NCBI RefSeq assembly: GCF_000739015.1
Contig: NZ_JPUG01000066.1
Location: 20,989-84,988, forward strand
DNA from: Microvirga sp. BSC39
GTDB taxonomy: Bacteria > Pseudomonadota > Alphaproteobacteria > Rhizobiales > Beijerinckiaceae
Direction: 5' to 3'
Length of the DNA: 64,000 nucleotides
Part shown: in pieces, positions 18,237-26,242 of the stretch
How positions within the stretch are numbered: position 1 is the first letter of the stretch
How the letters are laid out: each line of letters begins with the position of its first letter
Made by a program: the position numbers and the translations under genes
Notes under the pieces: model-generated
The model's database searches: none
Told to the model about the DNA's origin: nothing
Seen by the model: the letters and a program-made list of their open reading frames with translations, nothing else

Positions 18237-18317
18237 ATGGCCGGGCTCGTCCCGGCCATCTCGCTTTGAAGAGTGCCGCGCCTTTCCAATCGAGATCACC
18301 GGCACAAGGCCGGTGAT
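18237..18317 (+). repeat. Two-hairpin palindromic repeat, copy D
   Basis: ATGGCCGGG-N5-CCCGGCCAT (18237-18259) and, 35 bases later, ATCACCGGC-acaag-GCCGGTGAT (18295-18317), both perfect. Same order as copy C, inverted relative to copy A. It lies just after the metY stop. Confidence 0.88.
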
Positions 18318-18346
18318 GGCGAAAAAATTCAGGCGATCCAAGAGCA

Positions 18347-18372
18347 AAAAGGGCGGCTTGAGCCGCCCTTTT
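18347..18372. terminator. Bidirectional terminator between metY and the ParA gene
   Basis: AAAAGGGCGGCT / AGCCGCCCTTTT with a two-base loop (in practice a shorter stem with TTGA loop), flanked by A- and T-runs. It ends both convergent transcripts. Confidence 0.88.
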
Positions 18373-18392
18373 CCATGCCATGAAGCTCGGCG

Positions 18393-19067
18393 CTAGGCCG
18401 CGCGGGAGGAACCCGCCTTCTTGTAGGTGTTGTGGATGGCGTTGAGCGACCGCTCGAGTGCCGTCCAGAGGCGGCCGATCTCGTCCGCCCCCTGAGAGCC
18501 GGCATCGTATTCCCGGGCGCCCTCGCCCGTTGCCAGCGAGAGCGTCAGTTCGGGACGGTGCGTGATCTGGCCTGCCCAGACAGGAACCTGGAGCGCGTTC
18601 AGGGCTCCACGCGCATCAGCCACGACGGCCGCCTCGTTATCACCGTGCTTGGCCGGCGCGGCGTTGATCACGGCCGCGTAGGGCTTGCGGTTCTCGCGGG
18701 CGATGGCGACCGTGTCCTGCAGCGCCGCGATGTCGAACAGGCTCGCCCTGGTCGGAATGATCACGAGGGTTGCCTGCTTGATCGCCTCGGCGACGATCGA
18801 GGACTTGTTCGGCGGCGTATCGACGAGAACCCACTCGTAACCTTCGCGCTTGGCGTCCCGGATGGCATCCGCAATGTTGCGGACATTGTGCTTGAGGCCA
18901 AGGTATTCCTGGTTTCGGATCTTGTGCCACAAGGACAAGGACCCCTGCGGGTCGTTGTCGATCAGCAATGTGGGGCGTGAAGGGTTGGCGATATAACTCG
19001 CGAGATGAGCAGCGAGCGTGCTCTTACCCGAGCCGCCTTTCCGCGAAGCAAAGACCAGCACGTTCAT
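18393..19067 (-). CDS. Orphan ParA/MinD-type ATPase
   Basis: A 224-residue P-loop ATPase of the ParA family. The deviant Walker A motif KGGSGKST (residues 10-17), LLIDNDPQGSLSLW (Walker A' region) and WVLVDTPPNKS (Walker B) are clear, so it likely dimerises on ATP and binds DNA or membrane. No parB, parS or replication gene lies beside it, so plasmid or chromosome partitioning is not implied; protein or cargo positioning is possible. The start at 19067 has AAGGAG upstream; a frame reaching 19100 lacks one. C-terminus is basic and helical (LNAIHNTYKKAGSSRAA). Confidence 0.88.
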   Translation of the reverse strand: MNVLVFASRKGGSGKSTLAAHLASYIANPSRPTLLIDNDPQGSLSLWHKIRNQEYLGLKHNVRNIADAIRDAKREGYEWVLVDTPPNKSSIVAEAIKQATLVIIPTRASLFDIAALQDTVAIARENRKPYAAVINAAPAKHGDNEAAVVADARGALNALQVPVWAGQITHRPELTLSLATGEGAREYDAGSQGADEIGRLWTALERSLNAIHNTYKKAGSSRAA

Positions 19068-19484
19068 GCCTGACTCCTTATCAGCCTGTTCCTGCAGCAC
19101 TGCGCTTGAGGGTTAAGACCATCTTAATATTGTTCACCTGTAGCAGAGCAAGACCTGATTTCCTAATTCCGGCTCTGTTCCCACGGTGATTTTCACAATT
19201 CCTTGGTCGAGGCGGCTCAGATTCTACGTTCCGGCGGCTGGAGCGGGGCTGCCAGAAGCTCGGCAGCCCATGTGCCGTCCTTGAGTCGGAGCCCTCCGAT
19301 AGTCGCCGCGATGAGACCGGATCACGCCCGCGACAACTGAAAACCCTCAGGAACCGTCAGGTTTCGCGGCATCATGTTTGCCGAGGGAGCATGGTCCTCA
19401 AGCATTGAGTGCAGCTCGGCACGGTCAGGCAGGAAGATCGCACGACTTATTCACAATTCGTGCTGGCACATGCTTGCCGAGCTC
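19068..19484. other. Intergenic region with a possible degraded minus-strand frame
   Basis: About 420 bases between divergent parA-like and DUF1236 genes. The left 120 bases are AT-rich and probably hold the parA-like promoter. On the minus strand, 19450 to 19217 reads as two protein-like segments split by one in-frame TGA at 19322-19324: 42 codons containing SMLEDHAPSANMMPRNL, then 34 codons containing LRLKDGTWAAELLAAPLQPP. No family is recognised and it may be chance. A GCTGCC/GGCAGC hairpin sits near 19230-19250. Confidence 0.35.
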
Positions 19485-19509
19485 GGAACCACCTTTCTGC
19501 TTAGCCGTT
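19485..19509 (+). promoter_or_regulatory. EcfG-type general-stress promoter
   Basis: GGAAC, exactly 16 bases, then CGTT: a full match to the alphaproteobacterial EcfG consensus. It ends 33 bases before the ATG of the DUF1236 gene, which has GGAG at ribosome-site distance. Confidence 0.65.
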
Positions 19510-19542
19510 AAGCTCCAGACTTCACCAGTTAGGAGCTGACAC

Positions 19543-19953
19543 ATGTCGAAGAAGATCTTGTTTGCAGGCGCCCTTCTCGTGGCTCTTGCTCCGGTTGGCG
19601 CTTTCGCTCAGTCGGGCGGTGGTGCTGCGGCCGGCGCGACTACGGGTGCCGTTGGCGGCGCCATTGTTGGCGGTCCGGTCGGCGCAGCCATCGGCGGCGT
19701 GACGGGTGCCATCGTGGGCGGCCTCGCCGAGCAGCAGCAGCCGCAGTTCCGCCAGTACGTTGTGACCCAGGGCGTTCCGTCCTACCGCTACCAGGAAGAG
19801 GTTCGCGTCGGTGCGACGCTCCCGGCTTCCGGCGTGGAGTATTATGAGGTTCCGCAGCAGTACGGCGTCAGCAACTACCGCTACACGGTCGTGAACGACA
19901 CGCCGGTTCTGGTCGAGCCCAGCACCCGCCGCATCGTCCAGGTCATCCGCTAA
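19543..19953 (+). CDS. DUF1236 periplasmic/outer-membrane protein with glycine-zipper
   Basis: A 136-residue exported protein. A signal peptide (MSKKILFAGALLVALAPVGAFAQ) is followed by a glycine-zipper stretch (about 25-65, GATTGAVGGAIVGGPVGAAI and so on) that is probably membrane-inserting. The C-terminal part has VPSYRYQEEVRVGATLP and the conserved end YTVVNDTPVLVEPSTRRIV of DUF1236. Function unknown; related proteins are frequent in Hyphomicrobiales. The perfect EcfG-type promoter directly upstream suggests induction in the general stress response, fitting an envelope-protection role (inference). Confidence 0.88.
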   Translation: MSKKILFAGALLVALAPVGAFAQSGGGAAAGATTGAVGGAIVGGPVGAAIGGVTGAIVGGLAEQQQPQFRQYVVTQGVPSYRYQEEVRVGATLPASGVEYYEVPQQYGVSNYRYTVVNDTPVLVEPSTRRIVQVIR

Positions 19954-19975
19954 TCACCACAGCGGTTGAAGCATC

Positions 19976-20000
19976 AGGGCGGCCGAAAGGCCGCCCTTTT
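19976..20000. terminator. Terminator between DUF1236 gene and ctaA
   Basis: AGGGCGGCC / GGCCGCCCT with a GAAA tetraloop and a following TTTT on the plus strand. It also lies just past the ctaA stop on the minus strand. Confidence 0.9.
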
Positions 20001-20005
20001 CCGTA

Positions 20006-21085
20006 TCAGACGGCGCTCACGCGCGCATGAACCACAGCCATGGCGAGAACCGCCATCGCGAAGACCTGATGCGCAAGGCCGGCCCAGAGGGGCACCACGA
20101 GCAGCAGGGTCACGATGCCGAGCACCATCTGGGCGAGGGTCAGACCCGCCATGGCAGTGGCCCGCCCGGCCGTCTTCGAGTTCGGAGCTGTCCGCCGCAA
20201 TGTCCAGGCATGCCACAGGGCAAAGGCCACGATGGCATAGGCGGCCAAGCGGTGGTTGAACTGAACCAGCACCACGTTGTCGACGAAGTTCTCGATCCAG
20301 GGCGAGACAGAGAACAGGGCTGACGCCGGTGGGACAAGGGCGCCGTCCATCAGCGGCCAGGTGTTGTAGGTCAACCCAGCTTTCGAGCCGGCGACAAGGC
20401 CGCCGAGCGCAATCTGGAATAGGATCAGTCCCATGAGGATGCGCGGCGCGTAACCTGCGGGCACCTCCCCTGCAGCGGAGCGCTCCTTCAGACCGGCCGC
20501 GACCCAGACCAGGCAGGCCAGGATGATGCTGGCGACCGTCAGGTGCAGGGCAAGCTTGATGGGAGCCACAGCGGTCATGCCGGGCTCGAGGCCCGAGGCC
20601 ACCATGATCCAGCCGATGGCGCCCTGCAGTCCACCGAGAGCGCCGATACCCAGGAGGGTCAGGGCAAGCCTGCCTTTGATCACACCCCTCGCCCAGAACC
20701 AGACCAGCGGCAGGAAGAACGCGAGGCCGATGAGGCGCCCGAGCTGCCGGTGACCCCATTCCCAGCCATAGATGAACTTGAACTCGGACAGGGTCATGCC
20801 CTTGTTCACGAGCTCATACTGGGAGATCTGCCTGTATTTCTCGAACTCCACCAGCCAAGCCTGCTCCGTAAGCGGCGGGATGGCGCCTGTGACCGGCCGC
20901 CACTCGGTGATCGAGAGACCTGAACCGGTCAGGCGCGTGGCGCCGCCGACGGCGACCATCAGCACCACCAGCGCCGCGAGGGTGTAGATCCAGGTGCGGA
21001 CCGCAGACAGAGATCGGGTTTGGGGCACGCGCGCCAGCGGCATGCCTTCGGTGGAGGCTGCGACAGCCATGCTCACTCTCATCAT
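20006..21085 (-). CDS. ctaA: Heme A synthase
   Basis: CtaA (COX15) hydroxylates the C8 methyl group of heme O to give heme A for cytochrome c oxidase in the inner membrane. The 359-residue protein has about eight hydrophobic helices. Family motifs are VAVGGATRLTGSGLSITEW, the EFKFIYGWEWGHRQLGRLIG heme-ligand region, ALHLTVASIILACLVW, AGSKAGLTYNTWPLMDG and QFNHRLAAYAIV. Length fits the alphaproteobacterial type 2 form. Several in-frame ATGs cluster at the start (MMRVSM), so the N-terminus may begin up to five residues later. It stands alone, not beside ctaB or cox genes. Confidence 0.96.
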   Translation of the reverse strand: MMRVSMAVAASTEGMPLARVPQTRSLSAVRTWIYTLAALVVLMVAVGGATRLTGSGLSITEWRPVTGAIPPLTEQAWLVEFEKYRQISQYELVNKGMTLSEFKFIYGWEWGHRQLGRLIGLAFFLPLVWFWARGVIKGRLALTLLGIGALGGLQGAIGWIMVASGLEPGMTAVAPIKLALHLTVASIILACLVWVAAGLKERSAAGEVPAGYAPRILMGLILFQIALGGLVAGSKAGLTYNTWPLMDGALVPPASALFSVSPWIENFVDNVVLVQFNHRLAAYAIVAFALWHAWTLRRTAPNSKTAGRATAMAGLTLAQMVLGIVTLLLVVPLWAGLAHQVFAMAVLAMAVVHARVSAV

Positions 21086-21201
21086 CGATTAGGGCTTGAA
21101 CCCAGGATATGGACGTCACATAGAGGCTACGCCTCCTGGAGGCAATTCATGCCGGTGACGCACCGTCGGGATGAGGTTTCACGAAGTTGAGGGTTTCGGC
21201 C

Positions 21202-21411
21202 ATGGGTACGCGCGCGCGCAAGCTGATCGGCACGGTGGTGATGCTGGCGTTCATCTTCTGCTATGCGCTCTTCGCCATGGCCGTTGCCGAAGGCAGGATT
21301 TCCGAAGCGCCGAAGCTCATTCAAACCCTGGCGTATATCGTCCTCGGCCTGATTTGGATCGTCCCGCTCATGCCGCTCATCCGGTGGATGGCGAAGCCTG
21401 ACAAACCTTAG
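21202..21411 (+). CDS. DUF2842 small membrane protein
   Basis: A 69-residue protein with two predicted membrane helices (KLIGTVVMLAFIFCYALFAM and LAYIVLGLIWIVPLMPLIRW) separated by a short charged turn, ending MAKPDKP. This matches DUF2842, a small alphaproteobacterial inner-membrane family of unknown role. Start ATG at 21202 is chosen over 21187 by family N-terminus (MGxRxRK). It is divergent from ctaA and converges on the zinc-finger gene with only three bases between stops. Confidence 0.85.
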   Translation: MGTRARKLIGTVVMLAFIFCYALFAMAVAEGRISEAPKLIQTLAYIVLGLIWIVPLMPLIRWMAKPDKP

Positions 21412-21414
21412 CGC

Positions 21415-21609
21415 TCAAGCGCCGCCGACCCCTTCGATAATCGTACCGGTGCCACCGCAGGTTTGACACGCCGTCGCACCGACGCGGCCGCTGCCCTTAC
21501 ATTCCGGGCACACGTTCTCACCAGTGCCGGGAGTGCCAGGTTCAGCCTGATCACCGGGGTTCAGCTTCGTCTGGTCGGAACCGGCCTGATCTTTCGGTGT
21601 GCTGGTCAT
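21415..21609 (-). CDS. Small protein with DnaJ-type CxxCxGxG zinc finger
   Basis: A 64-residue protein with a Pro/Gly/Asp-rich disordered N-terminal half and a C-terminal pair CPECKGSGRV and CQTCGGTGT, the two half-motifs of one DnaJ-type zinc-binding module. No J domain is present, so it is not DnaJ; stand-alone fingers of this kind occur widely with unknown function. The ATG at 21609 is preferred; a frame four codons longer exists. Transcribed before the small exported protein gene's terminator, so it is probably a separate unit. Confidence 0.78.
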   Translation of the reverse strand: MTSTPKDQAGSDQTKLNPGDQAEPGTPGTGENVCPECKGSGRVGATACQTCGGTGTIIEGVGGA

Positions 21610-21680
21610 GGCAAATCTCACATGGTTCTCATCCGATCAACGCGGCAGCAAAACCCCGGTTCTCCACCGTTCCAAAGAAA

Positions 21681-21702
21681 AGGCCCGCTCGGAGGCGGGC
21701 CT
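21681..21702 (-). terminator. Terminator of the 21714 gene
   Basis: AGGCCCGC / GCGGGCCT with six-base loop; on the minus strand it is followed by a T-run (complement of AAAGAAA). It directly follows the stop at 21714. Confidence 0.82.
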
Positions 21703-21713
21703 GATCGCATAAA

Positions 21714-22079
21714 TCAGTGGCAGACTCTGCGGCTGCGGTGCTCCCAGCCCCAGCCCGGAACCCACTCCCGGTAGCGCTCGGTGGTGCACTGCTCCACATA
21801 GACCCGCTCGCGGATCGGACGCTCGTAGTAGACCGGCTCCCGACGCTCTTCCACATAGACCGGCGGCGGCGGAGGCGGCGCCCGGTAGACGACGGGCGGC
21901 TGAGGCTGAGCCACAGCAGCGCCGACAGCCGCACCAACGGCAAGACCACCCAGTGCGCCGAGAGCCACAGCTGCACCAGGCGACAGGCGATCCCGGGCTG
22001 CAGCCGGCTCGGCGACAGCCAGGCCGGAGACCAGCGCCAGAGCAGCGGCCGTGCCGGAAACAAGACGGAAGATCCTCAT
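21714..22079 (-). CDS. Small exported proline/glycine-rich protein
   Basis: A 121-residue protein with a signal peptide (MRIFRLVSGTAAALALVSGLAVA), a glycine-zipper-like hydrophobic stretch (GAAVALGALGGLAVGAAVGAAV, about residues 32-54), a PPVVYRAPPPPPPVYVEE proline tract and a C-terminal part rich in Arg and Tyr with two cysteines (EQCTTERYREW; RRVCH end). No named domain is recognised, though the architecture is common among small Hyphomicrobiales envelope proteins. The start at 22079 gives a proper signal peptide; the frame extends 15 codons further up without a ribosome site. Confidence 0.78.
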   Translation of the reverse strand: MRIFRLVSGTAAALALVSGLAVAEPAAARDRLSPGAAVALGALGGLAVGAAVGAAVAQPQPPVVYRAPPPPPPVYVEERREPVYYERPIRERVYVEQCTTERYREWVPGWGWEHRSRRVCH

Positions 22080-22242
22080 GATCAACACCCCGACAGAAGG
22101 GAGGCCCCATGTCTCCCTCTTCATGTCATGAGATATACTGTTCGAAACCTCTCCGAAAGCTGAACAGATTGTGGCAAAGCCTGGGTTTTCGCCGATCTTG
22201 CCGGAATGGTGAGCAAGCTCTTAACGGGGATGCGCGGCAGAT

Positions 22243-23292
22243 TCAGTCTGCCGCGGTCCGCAACGGCACGGACAGGAGCACACGCACCAGATCCGCCTGA
22301 CGGTTGGTATACGTCTTGCGGAACAGGTTCTTGAGATGGAAGACGACGGTGGTCTGAGCCACCTCGAGCTCCTCTGCAATCTGGTCCAGACGTTTGCCAT
22401 CGATCAGCATCAGCGCGACCCGTGTTTCGGACGGCGTCAGGTTGTACAGGCGGACCAGCGTGTCGCCGGAAACCTTGGCGCGCTGCTCCGTGTCGATCAC
22501 GAGCAGCACCACGGCCTCTGGTCGCTCCTCGGGCGAGAAGCGCTGGCCGGGGATCGGGACGAGGTAGGGCCGACCGCCCGAAAGGCGCGGGAAAGAGATG
22601 ATCTCGTCGAGCGTTTCCTCTTCGAAGGCCTTCTCGATCGCCGAATAGAGCTTGCTGTTCTGCTTGGCTACGGAGCCTTTCAGGATGCCCTGCGCGGCAC
22701 CCAGGCCATCCTCTTCGGCGAGGATGCGCTGCGCCTCCTTGTTCATCACCCGAACCGCTCCGGCCTCGTCGACGATCACGACGCCCACAAGAAAGCGGTC
22801 GAAGGCGAATGTCGCCTTATAGAGGGCATCCACGGTGCGCCCTTGAGAGGCTTTGAGGATTTCTTGCCAAGATTCTTCCGCACGGTGAACGGCACTCGTC
22901 TGCGCGCGCGCGACCTGATCGAGACGGGCTGCAACAGTTGCGAGCAGAATCTCGTAATCGATGGGCTTCACCAGGTAGTCGTCCGCGCCGGCCTGTTTTC
23001 CGGTCAGGACATCGTTGCGCTCGGCCAGCGCCGTGAGGAAGATGAAGGGAACGTCCACCATGTTTCCCTGCTCGCGCAGGGCTTTGAGAACATCATAGCC
23101 GCCAAGACCCGGCATGGTGATGTCACAGAGGACCAGATCCGGGCGATGCCTCTCGAGAAGCGCCAGCGCCTCGCTGCCATTCGCGGCCTGGAGCACGCGA
23201 TAATTGGCAGCCTCCAGCTCCTCGGCGATGTCGCTCCGGAGATCATTTTCATCTTCTACGCAGAGGATTGTTTTTTGTGTTGTCATGATCAT
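22243..23292 (-). CDS. Response regulator: REC, central sensor-like region, LuxR-type HTH
   Basis: A 349-residue DNA-binding response regulator. The receiver domain (about 5-125) has the acidic pair EDEND, phosphoacceptor aspartate in LVLCDITMP (about D57) and the lysine in DYLVKP. The middle (about 160-270) resembles a degenerate PAS fold (FDRFLVGVVIVDEAGAVRVMNKEA). The C-terminus (about 283-345) is a LuxR-type helix-turn-helix (LTPSETRVALMLIDGKRLDQ, AEELEVAQTTVVFHLKNLFRKT). A regulator with REC, PAS-like and LuxR parts is not the usual NarL layout. It begins seven bases after the kinase stop, so is co-transcribed with the kinase and the periplasmic gene. Confidence 0.92.
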   Translation of the reverse strand: MIMTTQKTILCVEDENDLRSDIAEELEAANYRVLQAANGSEALALLERHRPDLVLCDITMPGLGGYDVLKALREQGNMVDVPFIFLTALAERNDVLTGKQAGADDYLVKPIDYEILLATVAARLDQVARAQTSAVHRAEESWQEILKASQGRTVDALYKATFAFDRFLVGVVIVDEAGAVRVMNKEAQRILAEEDGLGAAQGILKGSVAKQNSKLYSAIEKAFEEETLDEIISFPRLSGGRPYLVPIPGQRFSPEERPEAVVLLVIDTEQRAKVSGDTLVRLYNLTPSETRVALMLIDGKRLDQIAEELEVAQTTVVFHLKNLFRKTYTNRQADLVRVLLSVPLRTAAD

Positions 23293-23299
23293 TAGTCAC

Positions 23300-25444
23300 T
23301 CATGCAGCCTGCTGCGCTTGATCAGCATTGGCGATGGGTAGGTCGAAGGTGAACAGGGAACCTGCCGCCTCGTAGCTCTCAACTTGGATCTCGCCTCCAT
23401 GGAGGTGCATGATCCTCTGGGCAAAGTTCAGGCCGATGCCGGTACCGGCGATTCCCGAGGCTGTGCTGGCGCGATAGAAGCGCTCGAAGATCTTCGGCAG
23501 TTCGCCCGCCGGAATTCCAATGCCCCAATCCCGAACGGAACAATAGGCACGCGAGCCGTCCATCCAAATCTTGATCTCGACGACGGGCGAGGTCCCGGAA
23601 TACTTGATGGCGTTGGACAGAAGGTTCACCACCACCTGCTCGATCAACATGCCGTCGCAATACACCCGGACGGGAACGTCCGGCACGTCGAAGCGGATGT
23701 CGGCTTGGGAACTGACCTACCTCTGCCGCTCACAGATATCCATGACGAGATGGGTGAGATCATACGAGGCGGGGTTCAGTTCGATCGTTCCGGCATCGAG
23801 CTTGGCCGCATTCAGCACGCTGTCCACCAGGCGGGTCAGCCTCGTTCCCGCGTTGCGGATCTTCTGGACCCGGGTGACGAGCTCGTCCTGGGTGAGAGCC
23901 GAACCGCGCCGCAGGATGCGTTGCGCGCTCGAGTCGAGGATGGCGAGCGGCGTCCGGAACTGGTGGGATACCATCGACACGAAGGTGCGATAGGCATTCG
24001 TCGTCTCGCGCTCGCGCTCCAGGGCCGATTCGAGGGCCTTGGCGGCCTGCTTATAGGCGCTGATATCGGTCAAGCGGACAAAGATCGTGGCTCCGTCGGC
24101 CTTCGTGAGGGAGAGCCGTTGCCAGGTGTCCTTCTTCACCAGGAGATCGTACTCGATTTCCTCGAAGGGCACCTGGGCTTTCACGAGGCGAAGATCGGCT
24201 CCCTCGCACATGGCGAAGCAGCGCAGGAACACGGGCAGGCTCATGTCCTCGTTGCACCAGAGCGACACGGGAGCCGCCGCCCAGATCTGCTCATTGGCGA
24301 AGAGGAGCTTTCCCGTCCAATCGAAAGCCGCAAAACCCTCGGAAGCCGAATTGATCGCTGCGATCAGGCGGCGCTCGGCCTGGCGCAGGGCTGGGGTTCT
24401 CTGGAGAACCTTGATCTCAAGATCGAAGTTCTGCCGCTCAGCCTGCTTGCGTGCAAGCCACTGCTCCGTCACATCCCGGATAAAGGCAATTCCAAGCTTG
24501 CGCTCCGCCATGAGGATGGGGAAGCTGTTGATCTCCAAACAGCGCTCATGACCTTCCGAAGTCACCGCCTCGTGCTCCAGGACCGAGCTCGCGCCTTCGG
24601 TGGCATTGGTGAGGACCTCGACGATCTCGGTCCTGCCGAACAGGCGGTCCAGATTCTCCATCCGCTGTCCGATTGCCTGGTCCGGCTTGATGTTCAGCAG
24701 ATCCTCCATGCCTGGGTTCCAGAGCAGGCACCGAAGCTGACCGTCGAACATGATGATGCCCTGGTTGCTGATGTTGTTGATCACCAGGTCGGACAACTCC
24801 TGCTCCTGCTTGAGCAGCTGCTTGGCCTGACTTGCCTCCTGAACGCCCTTGAAGAGGCGTATCAGAAGGAAGGCGGCGCTCAGAACAATTCCCATGAGGA
24901 AGGCGAAGCCTTCGAAGATCACCTGCAGATAGCTGGAGCGCTTCAAAGCAACCTGATCATGGCTGAGCGCGACCATCTGATTGGCGGCGTCCCTGAGCCT
25001 GTAGGCGAGCTGCATCATCTGCTCGCGCAGAAGCACCGCGGCCTGAGGGTCGATCCCGTTCTGCAGGAGCGGCTCGGCTATTGTGAGCTGAAGGTAGGCG
25101 CCCTTGAGGTCGCCTGCGATACCAATGTCCTCCATCAGCTTGCCTTGGCGTCCCTCCAGCAGAACCGACAGGCGGCTGATCAGAATGCTGGTTCTAAAGC
25201 CCGGCTGCTGCTCCGGTGCGCTGAAGCTCCCATTCGCGGCGGCTCGGCCCAGGTTCTCCGCCAGGACGGCTGCCTCGAACTGAGCCTGGGTTACGTACCA
25301 AACCGTCGAAACGGACCCATCATTGCGAAATTCATGCTCCATCTCGAAGAGCCGCGCGACGGTGAAGCCGAGACACACGACGAGGCTTGCAGTCGCGAGA
25401 AGCGTGACCAATGCAGTCTTATAGCGATGCAAGCTGAACCGCAT
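23300..25444 (-). pseudogene. PAS-containing sensor histidine kinase interrupted by an in-frame amber codon
   Basis: The frame encodes about 714 codons. An N-terminal membrane helix (about 10-33), an extracytoplasmic region and a second helix (about 170-200) are followed by two PAS regions (about 225-340 and 365-480). HisKA follows, with the phosphorylated histidine in FVSMVSHQFRTPLAIL, and then HATPase_c with VNLLSNAIKYS (N box), DWGIGIP (G1), FERFYR (F box) and GTGIGLNFAQ (G2). At 23717-23719 a TAG sits in frame between HisKA (ending ICERQR) and the ATPase part (continuing VSSQADIRFDV). Both sides keep the same frame and all catalytic motifs, so one substitution such as GAG to TAG would explain it. 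A GTG at 23686 could restart the ATPase part as a separate chain. A sequencing error, recent inactivation or a split kinase are all possible. Confidence 0.85.
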
Positions 25445-25446
25445 GG

Positions 25447-25941
25447 CTATTCGATGTGAAGCTTGTTGAGCTGCCAGACCCAGCGGGCATCATATCTGGC
25501 GTCCTGCAGAACTTTGTGGTGGTCTCTCGGATAAGCGATCCACAAAGGTCCCTTGTCGCGGATCGTCAGCACGCGGCCGTCCACCTTGATGGCGAGTAAC
25601 GGCCCGAATCCAAGATCCTCGATGGGAATGACCGAGACATAGTTGTTCAGGGCAGATGCTCTCAGGCTCTTTCCGCGGCCTCCTACCCTTTCCAGCAATG
25701 CGCGAAGCGGAATCCTCTCGAACAGCTGGGGCACCTCGGACAGCTCCCATCGTGTCGCAAACGATGGCCTGCCGAGCGCCTCCAGCATTTCCATATCGAA
25801 CAGCGCGGCGCCGTTGCTATTGGTCCGCTCGATCTTGCCGGATACGGTCAAGACGACAGGCCCCTTGGGCAGCGGCAGCGGCTCCGTCGCGTAAGACAGG
25901 CCGCCAATGCCCATGGCTATTGAAAAAGACAGAAGCCACAT
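25447..25941 (-). CDS. Exported SUOX-like (molybdopterin-binding fold) protein without cysteine
   Basis: A 164-residue protein with a short signal peptide (MWLLSFSIAMGIGGLSYA) and a domain resembling the oxidoreductase molybdopterin-binding fold: VVLTVSGKIERTNS, FDMEMLEALG, IPLRALLERVGG and a C-terminal GPLWIAYPRDHHKVLQDARY then WVWQLNKLHIE. The mature chain has no cysteine, so the molybdenum-ligating residue of sulfite-oxidase-type enzymes is missing and catalysis is unlikely. Its stop is two bases before the kinase start, so the two are translationally coupled. A role as periplasmic signal-binding partner of the kinase is inferred from this. Confidence 0.78.
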   Translation of the reverse strand: MWLLSFSIAMGIGGLSYATEPLPLPKGPVVLTVSGKIERTNSNGAALFDMEMLEALGRPSFATRWELSEVPQLFERIPLRALLERVGGRGKSLRASALNNYVSVIPIEDLGFGPLLAIKVDGRVLTIRDKGPLWIAYPRDHHKVLQDARYDARWVWQLNKLHIE

Positions 25942-26242
25942 GGAGAAAAGATATCAAGCAGGATCTCAATGAAAACGGCCCTGTGATGAATAATTTATAG
26001 GTAAACATCAATTATTAAACAACTTAGACCCAAGTATTCATAAATTTTCGTACCAAATAGTCATTTTATATGTTTATGTTTGCTTCGAGATCCGGCTGCG
26101 CTTTCGCCGTTTTCTGGGCCGCCCGGCCGAGTCCTCATCGGCAACCTACCTGTTAAGGTTGGCAAGCTTGGCCGCAAGAGTTATACTGCAATCGGATCGC
26201 CAAAGGATTGCTGTCGGCCTATCGGCCCAACAGGAGATAAAA
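25942..26242. other. AT-rich divergent promoter region
   Basis: About 300 bases between the divergent SUOX-like/kinase cassette and the BA14K gene. The first 140 bases are strongly AT-rich, unlike the surroundings, and probably hold the cassette promoter. No gene is seen. The right end carries CAGGAGATAAAA, the ribosome site of the BA14K gene. Confidence 0.5.

Noticed and set aside
23384..25459. 691-codon plus-strand open frame opposite the kinase
   Set aside because: Shadow frame; the kinase strand has all catalytic motifs despite the amber codon.
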